45,382 bases of DNA from Yeguia hominis (GTDB lineage Bacteria > Bacillota > Clostridia > Oscillospirales > Acutalibacteraceae), in NCBI RefSeq assembly GCF_014384705.1, contig NZ_JACRSN010000022.1:1-45382 (forward strand), read 5' to 3'. The notes beneath the pieces were generated by a model. It was given only the letters and a program-made list of their open reading frames with translations, searched no databases and was not told the DNA's origin. The translations under genes were made by a program, and so were the position numbers. The stretch's first letter is position 1; each line of letters opens with the position of its first letter. Of the stretch, positions 1 to 9,109 are shown in pieces.

Positions 1-55
1 TTCGCCGGAACACTTCTTCGCTGAGCGCCTCTGCTTTCGTATCTCCTCTCGACAT
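1..55 (-). CDS. 5' end of a putative transposase gene (partial)
   Basis: An ATG at 55 (minus strand) follows AGGAGGTG at ideal spacing and opens a frame reading MSRGDTKAEALSEEVFRR before the window edge. Eighteen residues are too few to identify a family. Its position just inside an IS3-like terminus and behind a hairpin that covers its ribosome binding site makes a transposase first frame the most likely reading. It could also be an unrelated gene interrupted by the edge. Confidence 0.45.
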   Translation of the reverse strand, partial: MSRGDTKAEALSEEVFRR

Positions 56-59
56 GACT

Positions 60-106
60 GCACCTCCTGTTGTAGTTTCTATTCTACAACAGGAGGTGCT
101 TTTTTT
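60..106. promoter_or_regulatory. Perfect hairpin hiding the ribosome binding site of the IS gene
   Basis: A perfect 16-bp inverted repeat has arms at 60-75 and 84-99 and an 8-base loop. The plus strand follows it with seven T residues (100-106), so it can terminate outward transcription. On the minus strand the downstream arm contains the AGGAGG of the gene starting at 55, so a transcript reading in from outside would fold and hide the site. This is a known protection device of insertion sequences against impinging transcription; its function here is inferred. Confidence 0.6.
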
Positions 107-323
107 CACTGTCCGTTTTCTTGGGTACAGTCCAGCTGGCCGGGAAAACTTTATATTTTTTCGCTGTCCTCTTGACGGAGTGCGGTTCAGACTGCTCGGA
201 AATTTTAACTCTTCTTTTGGAAACGCTACATTGGATGAAGTTAAAATACACCATAACTTGCTGCAAATACATCAAGGTCGCCTTCTGTACAAAAAATAGA
301 AATAGCATCCCCTGGATGATCGA

Positions 324-1055
324 ATGCTCTTGAACTTAGAACAATATCGTCGATGTATGGAGGGTCCTTGGCTTACACCAAAAGATGACGCATTTGATAG
401 TCGCGCTTATTCTGCCGCAAGAACATTTTGTTTAAACGGGCAGAGAGTCCTTTTCGGTTGGGTTCCAACCAAAGAAAATTGCGATGATACAAAAAATTTT
501 GAATGGGGAGGCACTTTCCTGCCCCATGAAATTTGTCAACGCGACGATGGTTCTTTAGGTGTAAAAATACCGGATACTATTTGGAACTCATTTAGTTCAC
601 CTGTTTTTCTTGAGGATCTATTTATTGACAGTTCAGTGAAAAGAAAAGAAGTTATACTATACCAGGAATGTGGTACCACCTATCGATTAGAAGCAAATGT
701 TAAAATTTCTGCTGGAGTTCGTTCGTTCGGCATCCGGTTTTATGAGGACGAAAATACTGGCGAGTCTTGTCAGTATTTTATTTCAGTCCCGGAAAATAAA
801 GTGGTGTTTGAGAGGAATCCTAATTTGCCATGGTTTGCTTGTATGAATATTGGCTTGGAACGGCCGGTGGAACTAACTCCAGAGAAAGAATATAGAATTA
901 GACTGATCGTTGATGATACCATTTCTGTGTTGTATATTGATGACATCGCACTGAGTGTTCGAGTTTATGGCAAGCCTGGCAATTCTTTGGGGTTATTTGT
1001 CACAGAAGGAAAAATAAAGATCACAAATATTTCAATTGCCAATATTCAGCCATAA
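324..1055 (+). pseudogene. C-terminal fragment of a GH32 (fructan/sucrose hydrolase) gene
   Basis: The 243-residue frame matches the late part of family-32 glycoside hydrolases. A 'GPWLTPKDDAFDSRAYSAA' stretch is followed by a 'GWVP' and 'WGG' region and a C-terminal beta-sandwich ending naturally at 1055. The catalytic N-terminal five-bladed propeller with the WMNDPNG nucleophile motif is absent. There is no good ribosome binding site at 324, and an in-frame stop lies a few codons upstream. The fragment is visibly richer in A+T than its neighbours and lies between two insertion sequences, so it is probably the stump of an imported gene. It has no independent catalytic function that I can see. 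Confidence 0.7.
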
Positions 1056-1065
1056 GGACAGTGCT

Positions 1066-2412
1066 GGGTACTGTCAAGATTTATGCGCAAAAAGGTTTGC
1101 AGACTCCGGCTGAATGAAGTCAGCCAGCAATAGGGACGTCGTTCAAATCCGCCTCCAGATGCTTCATATTCATGTGCTTCTTGTTGCCCCACTGCGTTCC
1201 AGCCACATGACGCAGCCTTGCACAGACCAGCATCAGCGCAGAGTTCCCATCGGGGAACATTCCCGCCACACGCGTCCTGCGGCGGATCTCACGGTTCAGC
1301 CGTTCGATCACATTGTTGGTGCGGATACGCGTCCAGTGCTCGCTGGGAAAATCACAGCAGGTCAGCGTCTCCTCGATGCCGTCCTCAACCTTCTTGGCGG
1401 CTTCCTTCAGCTTCATTGTTTTTAACTCGGCAACGACAGCTCTTGCCTTCTCGCAGGAGGCTTTCTTGCTCTCCTGCGCGTGGATCGCCTTAAGCATTTT
1501 CGCTGCAATTTTGACCTTTGATTTTGGCACAGCAGAGAAAACATTGCGGTAGAAATGCACGATGCAGCGCTGGTATTTGGCATCTGGGAATACTTCGCCC
1601 ACGGCCTCCAGCATCCCCATGCACTTGTCGCCGGCGAGGAGCTTTACGCCGTCCAAACCGCGGCCACGGAGCCACTGGAAGAAGCTGACCCAGCTGGCCT
1701 TGTCCTCTTTCATCCCCTCGGCAGCGCCCGGAACCTCACGAAACCCGTCCTCATTCACGGCAATTGCCGTCAGAATGGCGACATTTTCGTATTCTCCACC
1801 CCAGTTGCGGCGCAGGTAGATGCCGGCTACGTAGACATACGGATACCGTCCGCCCTGCAAAGGCCGGTTCCGCCAGTCATGTAGGCTTTCTTGTTCAGCT
1901 CGCTGACGGTGGCAGGCGAGACCTTGCTGCCCCACAGGGCTTCGGTGATGTCTTCCACACGGCGCACGGAAACGCCAGCTAAGTACATCTCAATGAGGGC
2001 CTCCTCCACGCTGCTCTCCCGGCGGCGATACCGCTCGATGACGGCCGTCTCGAAGGACACGCCCTTGCGCCGCGGCATATGGAGCGTGACATCGCCGGAG
2101 GTCGTGGTGAGGTTCCGGTCATAGTGGCCGCTGCGGAGTCCCTGACGGGCCTCGCTGCGCTCGCAGCGCGCCGCCTGCGTCAGGGACTCCGCCTCCTTTT
2201 CCAGCAGCTCGTTCAGGGTTTCTTCCACGCTGCTTCGGACCAATTCCTTGATCTGCCCCCTAACTAGTTCCTCATTTAGCTGTACAATTTTCTTGGACAT
2301 CGTTTGCTGTCTCCTTTCGAATGTTTGTGTTGTGACTTCATTCTACCAGAGCCTGCAAGCGATGTCTTCTTTTTTGCTCGTTTCAATTTGCGCAAGTTAT
2401 TGTACATTATCC
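1066..2412 (-). mobile_element. IS256 (Mutator)-family insertion sequence, decayed
   Basis: The 1.35-kb length, a single transposase gene on the minus strand and imperfect 26-bp ends fit the IS256 family. The ends are GGGTACTGTC...GCGCAAA at 1066-1091 and the inverted GGATAATGTA...GCGCAAA ending at 2412. About 16 of 26 terminal positions match. The 8 bases flanking each side do not match, so no target duplication is visible. That suggests an old insertion or a later rearrangement. Confidence 0.7.
1120..2300 (-). pseudogene. IS256-family transposase, frameshifted and lacking one catalytic Asp
   Basis: The N-terminal 157 residues (start at 2300, MSKKIVQLNEELV) run in one frame. The remainder, from the DWRNRPLQGGRYPYVYV region to the end at 1120, runs in another. 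The switch falls near 1874-1886, where the expected linker between 'NKKAY' and 'DWRNRPL' is about 7 bases short. The second half keeps the 'AGDKCMGML' Asp and the 'NVIERLNREIRRR' Glu. The first catalytic Asp, expected in 'YVYVDGIYL', is Ala (codon 1825-1827). Two independent lesions make this copy inactive. Start chosen at the ATG at 2300; an AGGAGA-like site lies just upstream. Confidence 0.85.
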
Positions 2413-2976
2413 TTTTCCGGTGCAAGATCTTTTTTGATTGCACAAGCTGATTGCGGATGGCAGGATTTGAAGCTGCGGCCCTCAAATTATGAGCTGCAGA
2501 ATGCGTTTTCTATCGTGCGGTATCGTTTGAAAAAGTTAGGTAATCAGCCGCTCTTAATTCCACTGTTTAATGGCGTTTGGCCTTTTGTCGTGCAAAATCG
2601 TATCGTTGCCTGCTAAATCCGCTTGAAAAAGACAATAAAATTCCGCTTGACTTCATTAAAATTTCGAATTGATAGTACTGCATTTCTCACAGTACAAAAT
2701 CTCCCCAAAATTCCATCTGCCCAATCGCCTTTCCACTGTACGCCGCCAGCTAATCCTTTCCGTTTGTGCCTCATAGGTGTGGGGCGCGGGATCCTTCGGC
2801 ATGACGGCGTTTGAGGCAGCGTTCATCGTGCAGCCGCCTTCCTTCCGGGTTGCGAGATTCCCACCTTCACCGTATGTGTAGATAGTTTTGATCTTCTTAC
2901 ACCGTGGTATGGGTAGGGCGGCATACATGTCTCCCTGTCCGCCGTTTTGTTGTCTTGCATATGACTTCCTAACGGA
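2413..2976. other. 564-bp stretch without a recognisable gene
   Basis: Between the IS256 end and the GH31 stop codon I see no convincing gene. A plus-strand open frame runs from the IS border to a stop at 2616 without its own start. Its last 50 or so residues look protein-like (contains RPSNYELQNAFSIVRYRLKK), so it may be the tail of a gene cut by the insertion. A minus-strand frame of 90 residues (2656-2928) has no ribosome binding site and no recognised family. Confidence 0.4.
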
Positions 2977-5346
2977 TTACAGTGTGATGATTACAGTATC
3001 TCCGGCCGCACGGATGCAAACGCCATTCTTGCAAGCCTCTGCTGTACCGTGTGCAATCTTCTGTACACCGTCTACGCCGCGCAGCTGCACCGCCCAGGGC
3101 TTTCCGGCATCGCGTCCGGAAACAGAGACCGACATCTGATTTCCGCTACGTACGATTTCCATTTTGACCGCTTCTGCACACGCGGTATCATATACCGTAC
3201 AACCGCCCTTTTGGCCGTCTGCAAGCGAAAACACCTCATAGGTTATGCCATTCGCATAATCGTAATCCGGTTTCGCATTCACGGAACCACGCGCAATCAC
3301 CGCACCTGCACGAACCAGCAGTGGCAGATTGAAGTAATCATACTTGCGTGTATACCACTTTCCCCCCTCAAACTGCTCGCCATTGATGTAATTGGTCCAC
3401 ACACCTTCCGGCACATAGAATTCTACCACGCCGTCCTCTCGGAAAATGGGTGCAACCAGCAAACTGTCGCCGAGCATATACTGTCGGTCGAGCATCAGGC
3501 AGGTCTGATCCTCGGGAAATTCAAGCATCATAGCACGCATCAGTGGTTCACCGGCAAGGTTGACATTCACAGCACCTGCGAAAAGATACGGCATCAGGCT
3601 GCATTTAAGCTTTGTAAAGAAAGAGAGCACTTCACAGGCCTCCTCGTCAAAGCACCACGGCACACGATAAGAGGACATGCCATGCAAGCGACTGTGGGTC
3701 GAGAGCATACCGAACGCAGTCCAGCGCTTATAAAGATCCGGTGTGGCGGTACCGACAAATCCGCTGATATCATGCGCCCAGTATCCGAAGCCGGACTGGC
3801 AGAAGGAGAGGCCGCCGCGCAGGCTTTCCGCCATGGAAATATAGGTAGCCTCGTTGTCCCCGCCCCAATTGACCGGAAATTGCTGCGTACCGGTTGTGGA
3901 AGACCGCGAAAATACGATTGCCTCCCCCTTGCCGCGCTTTTCTTCCAGCATGCCGAAGATGGTCTTGTTATAGAGATACGGATAATAGTTGTGCATTTTT
4001 CGGGGGTCAGAACCGTCGAAATAGATAACGTCCGTCGGAATTCTCTCCCCGAAGTCTGTCTTGATACAGTCAACGCCCATATCGATGATCTCGCCGAGGC
4101 GGTCTGCATACCATTTGCAGGCCGCCGGGTTGGTAAAATCTACGACCGCCATTCCGGCCATCCAATTGTCACTCTGCCAGACGCTGCCATCCTGCCGCTT
4201 AATAAAGTATCCATTCTCCGCGCCCTCTGGAAAGAGACGGGACTGCTGTGCAACATAGGGGTTAATCCAGCAGCAAACTTTTACGCCTTTCTCGTGGATT
4301 TTTCGGAGCATCTCCGGCGCATCGCCGAAACGATCCGCCCAGATAAAATCGCAACAGTTAAAGTCGTCCATCCAACGCGCATCAAAATGGAACACGCTCA
4401 GCGGGATATCACGGTCAGCCATTCCATTGACGAAATCCATCGTGATCTCTGCACTGGAATCCGGTTCCCAACTAGTCGAGAGCCACAAGCCGAAACTCCA
4501 CGCGGGCGGAACCGGTGTTCTTCCGGTCAGTGCAGTGTAGTAAGAAAGCACCTTTTTTGGGGAGCCGCCACCAATCACGATGTATTCGAGCTCTTCGCCC
4601 TCTACACTGAATTCCACATTTCGAACGCTAGCACTTCCGACTTCAAACTCCACTCTGTCCGGTGTATTGACAAATACGCCGTAACCCTTGTTTGAGAGAT
4701 AAAATGGAACATTTTTGTATGCCTGATCGGAAGCGGAGCCGCCGTCACGGTTCCAGATATCGATAGACTGCCCATTTTTCACAATTGGAGTAAAATGTTC
4801 ACCGAAGCCATAAATATACTCCCCGACATCCAGAGACAGTGCCTCCCGCACATATGTTTCTTTTCTGTAGGGGTATGGCGGATTTGCATTGTAGTCACAG
4901 CGCTGATCTGCTTCATAATCAACATCCGTCACATAAGCCGTGCCACGATTGCCGGCCCAAGTGAGAGGCTTTCCGTCGTAGTAGAAGTGATACCCGAAAT
5001 TGCCCTTTTTGCAGAGGACAGCCTGCAGCTTCCCGCTTGTCATCGTGATGGTATCTTCACTGTCCACAATGTCCACCGCAGGTTTATCCAGATCCAAACC
5101 AAAATACGGTCCGCGCTTGATGCGTCCGGCATAATGAAGCACCTTCACGGAAATCATATCTGTACGCGGTGCAGAAAACCGAAATGTCAAACAGGAACCC
5201 TCCGTAGTGTCGTGCATTCCGCGAATTTCCCGGCAGGGAACCAAGACCTCAATCTCATCACCCTCAATACGGTAACGCCACATGTCATGTGCGCGGTGCA
5301 GACTCGTGCCGCTTTTTTTCAGCCAAAGTCCATCTGTGAATTTCAT
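2977..5346 (-). CDS. yicI: Alpha-xylosidase-type glycoside hydrolase, family GH31 (YicI-like)
   Basis: An intracellular retaining exo-glycosidase that releases xylose (or glucose) from the non-reducing end of alpha-linked oligosaccharides such as isoprimeverose. At 789 residues it has the usual YicI length. It shows an N-terminal beta-sandwich, a (beta/alpha)8 barrel with the nucleophile in 'IKTDFGERIP' (Asp near residue 431) and the acid/base in 'NWGGDNEAT' (Asp near 497), and C-terminal beta domains. No signal peptide is visible. AGGAGG abuts the ATG at 5352 but lies 6 bases from the ATG at 5346, so I chose 5346. It is the last gene of the importer cluster transcribed from 8.77 kb, so it should act on what that importer brings in. 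Alpha-glucosidase specificity cannot be excluded. Confidence 0.92.
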   Translation of the reverse strand: MKFTDGLWLKKSGTSLHRAHDMWRYRIEGDEIEVLVPCREIRGMHDTTEGSCLTFRFSAPRTDMISVKVLHYAGRIKRGPYFGLDLDKPAVDIVDSEDTITMTSGKLQAVLCKKGNFGYHFYYDGKPLTWAGNRGTAYVTDVDYEADQRCDYNANPPYPYRKETYVREALSLDVGEYIYGFGEHFTPIVKNGQSIDIWNRDGGSASDQAYKNVPFYLSNKGYGVFVNTPDRVEFEVGSASVRNVEFSVEGEELEYIVIGGGSPKKVLSYYTALTGRTPVPPAWSFGLWLSTSWEPDSSAEITMDFVNGMADRDIPLSVFHFDARWMDDFNCCDFIWADRFGDAPEMLRKIHEKGVKVCCWINPYVAQQSRLFPEGAENGYFIKRQDGSVWQSDNWMAGMAVVDFTNPAACKWYADRLGEIIDMGVDCIKTDFGERIPTDVIYFDGSDPRKMHNYYPYLYNKTIFGMLEEKRGKGEAIVFSRSSTTGTQQFPVNWGGDNEATYISMAESLRGGLSFCQSGFGYWAHDISGFVGTATPDLYKRWTAFGMLSTHSRLHGMSSYRVPWCFDEEACEVLSFFTKLKCSLMPYLFAGAVNVNLAGEPLMRAMMLEFPEDQTCLMLDRQYMLGDSLLVAPIFREDGVVEFYVPEGVWTNYINGEQFEGGKWYTRKYDYFNLPLLVRAGAVIARGSVNAKPDYDYANGITYEVFSLADGQKGGCTVYDTACAEAVKMEIVRSGNQMSVSVSGRDAGKPWAVQLRGVDGVQKIAHGTAEACKNGVCIRAAGDTVIITL

Positions 5347-5518
5347 AACCATCCTCCTAAAAATAAAACATTTTAACTTGTCATAACGAAATCACACACA
5401 AAAAATTCTGCGTTATTTGTGATTCTCAGCAGACAATTTTGCGCTTTCCGAAAAGCCATGAAAATACGACGTATATTTTAGAAAAAAGCTGCAAAAGCTC
5501 CAGAAACACATTTTAATT

Positions 5519-6346
5519 TTATTCTTTCACCGCACCTGCGGCAAGACCGCTGATAATGTAATTCTGCAGCACTAGGAACAAAATAATAATTGGGACAACA
5601 GACGCTGTTGCAAGCGCCATAACGCCAGCCCACTTAATTCCTCCCTTAGGCATGAGGTTGTATATAATAGAGGTCAGCGGTCGAAGCTCCACTTTCGTAT
5701 TGAAGGTCATGTTATACATAAGATCATTCCAACCGAAGATAAACGCCAGTGCCGCTGCCGTAACGATACCAGATTTCGCAATTGGAAGCATCACACGGAT
5801 GAAGGCTGTAAACGCATTGCAGCCGTCGATCCGCGCCGCATCGTCAATTCCTTTCGGGAGATTGAGGAAAAACGGACGCGTGATAACTACAACAAAAGGA
5901 ATGCTGATTGTCGCAATCGCAAGAATCGGAGCCCAATATGTATTGAGAAGTCTAATCTTGCTGAAATTGAGATACAGTGGTGTCAACATCAAAGACGACG
6001 GCAGCATCTGCGTCACGAGGAAGAGTATCAAAACAAGCCTGCTGGTTCGCATTTTAAAGCGCGCAAGGCCATATGCGGAGCATACACCAAAAATCATACC
6101 AACAACCAAAGAAGCGGACGCAACGATAAAGGTATTCATATAAGCACGTATGATGTTGTTTTCTACCAGATACTGGGAGTAAGCAACACCTGTCCAAACC
6201 TTCGGCAGAAGTGTGATCGGCTTCGCAAAAACCTCTGGCTCCGGCTTAAAGGAATTCAGCATGATCCAGAGGATCGGGAACAGCATGATAACCGCAAGCA
6301 TAACGGAGACAATATTCATAATAATCGGAACAGCACGTTTTTTCAC
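5519..6346 (-). CDS. Sugar ABC transporter permease, MalG type (CUT1 family)
   Basis: One of two membrane subunits of a carbohydrate importer. The 275 residues have six predicted membrane segments. The cytoplasmic coupling (EAA) motif is seen as 'DDAARIDGCNAFTAFIRVMLP' in the second half, and the C-terminal 'GAVKE' is typical of MalG-like subunits. It lies 3 bases downstream of its partner permease, so the pair is co-translated. A 170-bp gap separates it from the GH31 gene. No ATP-binding subunit is present nearby, so it presumably uses a shared MsmK-type ATPase encoded elsewhere. Confidence 0.9.
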   Translation of the reverse strand: MKKRAVPIIMNIVSVMLAVIMLFPILWIMLNSFKPEPEVFAKPITLLPKVWTGVAYSQYLVENNIIRAYMNTFIVASASLVVGMIFGVCSAYGLARFKMRTSRLVLILFLVTQMLPSSLMLTPLYLNFSKIRLLNTYWAPILAIATISIPFVVVITRPFFLNLPKGIDDAARIDGCNAFTAFIRVMLPIAKSGIVTAAALAFIFGWNDLMYNMTFNTKVELRPLTSIIYNLMPKGGIKWAGVMALATASVVPIIILFLVLQNYIISGLAAGAVKE

Positions 6347-6349
6347 GAC

Positions 6350-7246
6350 TCAAATCTCCTCCTCTTCCTTTTTTATCAGGCCCAGATAGAGCAATGCAAC
6401 CAGCAGGAGACAGATGAAGAGAATGTTGGCAACCGCCGCGCCCTCACTAAAACGATACTCTGCGAATGCCAGGCGGTATGAATATGTCGAAAGCAGGTGC
6501 GTCGAATTGACAGGTCCGCCAAAAGTCATTACCTGTACCAGATCAAACACCTTGAACGTGTAGATGACCCCTAGAATTAAAACGGATATGATCGCCGGTT
6601 TGAGCATCGGGAGCGTAATCTTGAAGAACTTCATAATCCCGTTTGCACCGTCGATAGACGCGCTCTCATAGATGTCCTGCGAAATGCCGTTGAGACCGGC
6701 AACCAGAAGGATCATGTTAAAGGGAATTCCAACCCAGCAGTTTGTAAAAATCACGGAGAACATTGCCCACGACTCGCTGGTCAGCCAACTCACCGGGGCA
6801 ACATCAATGACGGAAAGGAGGACGTTGAACAGCCCGCCGTCAGTCTGAAACATAAATTTAAAGATGAACGCCGTAACAGTCATCGGGACAACCCAAACCA
6901 CCAGCAGGAGCCCGCGCACAGCTTTGGCAGCCGCAAATTTCTGATTGAAGAAGATTGCAAGCAGCAGGCCGATCCCGAATTGGAACAGAATACACCAGAA
7001 AGTAAAGGTAAACGTCTGCCCCATAACTTTCAGGAGAATATCGTCGCGGAAGAGGGTGCTATAGTTCTCAAAGCCTACCCACTCCGCATTTCCGCTCTTT
7101 ACGGTCGTGACATCCATATATTGAAAGCTGATTATAAAATTATATACAATCGGATATCCGATTAAAAGCATCATGTAAATTAAGCCGGGATAAACAAACG
7201 CCGCACCAGTCAGCGATTCCCGCCGTTTGGAAAAAATTTTTTTCAT
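6350..7246 (-). CDS. Sugar ABC transporter permease, MalF type (CUT1 family)
   Basis: Partner membrane subunit of the same importer. It has 298 residues from the chosen start (MKKIFSKRR), six predicted membrane helices beginning with 'FVYPGLIYMMLLIGYPIVY', and an EAA loop 'YESASIDGANGIMKFFKITLP'. GGAGG lies 3 bases from the ATG at 7249 and 6 bases from the ATG at 7246, so 7246 is the likely start; an in-frame start further upstream has no ribosome binding site. A terminator-like hairpin between this gene and the binding-protein gene suggests that its mRNA is made at lower level than that of the binding protein. Confidence 0.9.
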   Translation of the reverse strand: MKKIFSKRRESLTGAAFVYPGLIYMMLLIGYPIVYNFIISFQYMDVTTVKSGNAEWVGFENYSTLFRDDILLKVMGQTFTFTFWCILFQFGIGLLLAIFFNQKFAAAKAVRGLLLVVWVVPMTVTAFIFKFMFQTDGGLFNVLLSVIDVAPVSWLTSESWAMFSVIFTNCWVGIPFNMILLVAGLNGISQDIYESASIDGANGIMKFFKITLPMLKPAIISVLILGVIYTFKVFDLVQVMTFGGPVNSTHLLSTYSYRLAFAEYRFSEGAAVANILFICLLLVALLYLGLIKKEEEEI

Positions 7247-7298
7247 CATGCACCTCCGATTCCCATCCGCTTTCTCGGAAGCCGTTTGTTTAAAAAGA

Positions 7299-7322
7299 GG
7301 GCGGGCATCATTTTGCCCGCCC
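7299..7322 (-). terminator. Leaky intercistronic terminator after the binding-protein gene
   Basis: On the minus strand a perfect 9-bp stem (GGGCGGGCA with TGCCCGCCC, 6-base loop) is followed by TCTTTTTA. It lies 49 bases past the binding-protein stop codon and before the permease genes. Partial termination here would give excess binding protein over membrane subunits, as in other maltose-type operons (inference). Confidence 0.6.
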
Positions 7323-7371
7323 CAGCACTGCATCCTTAAAAGCAGAGCAGAATAAATTCAGGAACTCTCAG

Positions 7372-8700
7372 TTAGCCCATGATCTGGGCAGCCTTGGCCT
7401 GTGCATCCTGCATTGCCTGTGCCGGCTCTTTCGCTCCGGTCAGAACCTCCTGGATTGTACCGCTGATGACGCCGGAGAACTCATTCCATTTCGGATGCGG
7501 TCCACGCGGCATTGCATACTGCATGCCTTCGTTGAACACGCCCAGAATCGGATCAGTCGACCAAACATCGCTGTATTCATTTCCATCACTGCGCGGGCAG
7601 AACTTTCCGACCGCCGCACAGAACTCCGCAGTATTTTTGCCACTGCACTGTGTGCTCAGGAAAGCCCATCCAAGATCAAGATTTTCACATCCGGTCGTGA
7701 CTGCAAAGTTTTCACCGCCGAGCACAGAAGCATACTCCTTGTCCTTCGGCAGCAGGCAGACGTTCCAATTCTTATCCGGGGCGTCAGCGTTGAGGGTCGA
7801 GATGTTCCACGGTCCGTTAACCTGCATGATCACATTGCCGGACATAAACTGCGTGTTGACATCGCCCTGGCCCCAACTGATCACGTCTTTGGGAATATAC
7901 CCGTTGTCGACATAATCTTTCCAAAGAGTAATTGCCTTGATTGCACCCTCAGAAGCGAGATCATCAATCGTAGCGCCCGTAGAGAGCAGGAACGGCATGA
8001 ACTGGAAAGTACCTTCCTCGTTGTTGATTGCGCTTAAAGCAAGCGGATACTTGTCCGGGAATTTCTCTTTGAGCGTTGCGCAAGCAGCGGTCAACTCATC
8101 CCAAGTCGTCGGCGGCGTAACGCCAGCCTCCTCAAGCGCGTCCACATCATAAAAAAGCTCAAGGCAGTTGGAATTGTGCGGAAGGCCGTAAACCTTGTCC
8201 CCGGATTTGCAGGAGTTGAGCGGGCCCTCATAGAAGTACTGAGATTCCTCCCACGCATTAAAATACTCCGTGACATCTGCGCAGATGCCCATCTCAATGT
8301 AAGCGGGCATTTCAGGGTTATCCATCATGCCGATATCCGGCAGGTCACTGGACACTGCACCCATTGTGTACTGCTTAATGAGCTCTTCACGCGGAAACTG
8401 GGTAATGCTGACGGTTACGTCGGGATTGGCAGCCATAAATTCCTTGCCAATCTTCGCCATGCCGTTCACCTCTGCGTTAGAGGAGAAGTAATGCCAAACA
8501 TCAAGCGTTCCGGAAAAATTAGACGCCGATGTACTTTCTCCCTCGCTGGAAGCAGGCTCAGAGCTATCTTCAGAACTGGGCTTACTGCTGCTCTCCGTGC
8601 TCTCCGATGCTACAGATGACGTGGATGTAGAGCTTGTGCATCCAGCCAGAACCGACAAGCAGAGCATCAGTGCGAGGACGATGGAAAGAACTCTTTTCAT
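7372..8700 (-). CDS. Sugar ABC transporter substrate-binding lipoprotein
   Basis: Extracellular receptor of the importer, anchored by lipid. The N-terminus MKRVLSIVLALMLCLSVLAGC carries a signal peptide and a lipobox (LAGC, Cys21). A Ser/Glu-rich flexible linker follows (residues 22-60), then a family-1 solute-binding fold (442 residues in all) with a 'LDVWHYFSSNAEVN' first strand and aromatic residues spaced as in oligosaccharide binders. AGGAGG sits 8 bases before the ATG. It is the first gene of the operon with both permeases and the GH31 hydrolase, which suggests an alpha-glycosidic oligosaccharide ligand. The exact ligand cannot be read from the sequence. Confidence 0.9.
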   Translation of the reverse strand: MKRVLSIVLALMLCLSVLAGCTSSTSTSSVASESTESSSKPSSEDSSEPASSEGESTSASNFSGTLDVWHYFSSNAEVNGMAKIGKEFMAANPDVTVSITQFPREELIKQYTMGAVSSDLPDIGMMDNPEMPAYIEMGICADVTEYFNAWEESQYFYEGPLNSCKSGDKVYGLPHNSNCLELFYDVDALEEAGVTPPTTWDELTAACATLKEKFPDKYPLALSAINNEEGTFQFMPFLLSTGATIDDLASEGAIKAITLWKDYVDNGYIPKDVISWGQGDVNTQFMSGNVIMQVNGPWNISTLNADAPDKNWNVCLLPKDKEYASVLGGENFAVTTGCENLDLGWAFLSTQCSGKNTAEFCAAVGKFCPRSDGNEYSDVWSTDPILGVFNEGMQYAMPRGPHPKWNEFSGVISGTIQEVLTGAKEPAQAMQDAQAKAAQIMG

Positions 8701-8737
8701 AGCGTGGTTTCCTCCTTTTAAAACAAAAATTTTATGA

Positions 8738-8756
8738 TCGATCCAAATAGGATCGA
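8738..8756. promoter_or_regulatory. Palindrome, possible operator of the GH31 importer operon
   Basis: TCGATCC, 5 bases, GGATCGA: a perfect 7-bp inverted repeat. It lies immediately downstream of the predicted transcription start and upstream of the ribosome binding site of the binding-protein gene, a position suited to repression. No regulator gene is adjacent, so the protein that would bind it is unknown. A short RNA hairpin is an alternative. Confidence 0.4.
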
Positions 8757-8770
8757 AGCTTTATATTATT

Positions 8771-8799
8771 ATAATACACAGTAATATTTCAAAATGCAA
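8771..8799 (-). promoter_or_regulatory. Sigma-A promoter of the GH31 importer operon
   Basis: On the minus strand TTGCAT (8794-8799) and TATTAT (8771-8776) are separated by 17 bases. The region is very rich in A+T, and transcription would start about 65 bases before the binding-protein start codon. Confidence 0.6.
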
Positions 8800-9109
8800 T
8801 ATATTTATTGCTATTTCGACATATAATCTTGCAATTATTTATGAAATTTCTAATTAATTTTAAACACAATTGTTCCTAATTCGTCATTTTTATGAAAAAT
8901 CGAGCACAAGCTGCTTTTATATGAAGAATCTGAATCCCATCCGGAAAGATTTTGAGTTGAATTCCAATTAGCAATACGATAAGCAAGGGTGTATCAGCCT
9001 TCGCTTTTCCTTTATGATGAAGGGAATCGACTGACGGGATTTCCGATTGGGCCCTATGCCCGCAGCCAAATGTGTCAGCCAGCCTTCATCATTCTGCATT
9101 TGATTCAGC

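Larger units (their letters stand above)
1..134 (-). mobile_element. End of an IS3-like insertion sequence (partial)
   Basis: The sequence inward from position 134 on the minus strand begins TGGACTGTACCCAAG, the TG-start and ACCC pattern typical of IS3-family terminal repeats. It is followed by a 16-bp hairpin and a short reading frame with a strong ribosome binding site that runs off the left edge. The right-edge element (45264 onward) has the same order of end, hairpin and start codon. The family call rests on this architecture and the terminal bases; most of the element lies outside the window. Confidence 0.5.

Noticed and set aside
2656..2928. A 90-residue minus-strand frame in the gap before the GH31 gene
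   Set aside because: No ribosome binding site, odd composition and no known family; kept only as a remark on the gap.
3049..4695. A 548-codon open frame on the plus strand inside the GH31 gene
   Set aside because: It is the antisense shadow of a clear hydrolase gene. Its translation is Cys/His/Arg-rich and matches no family.
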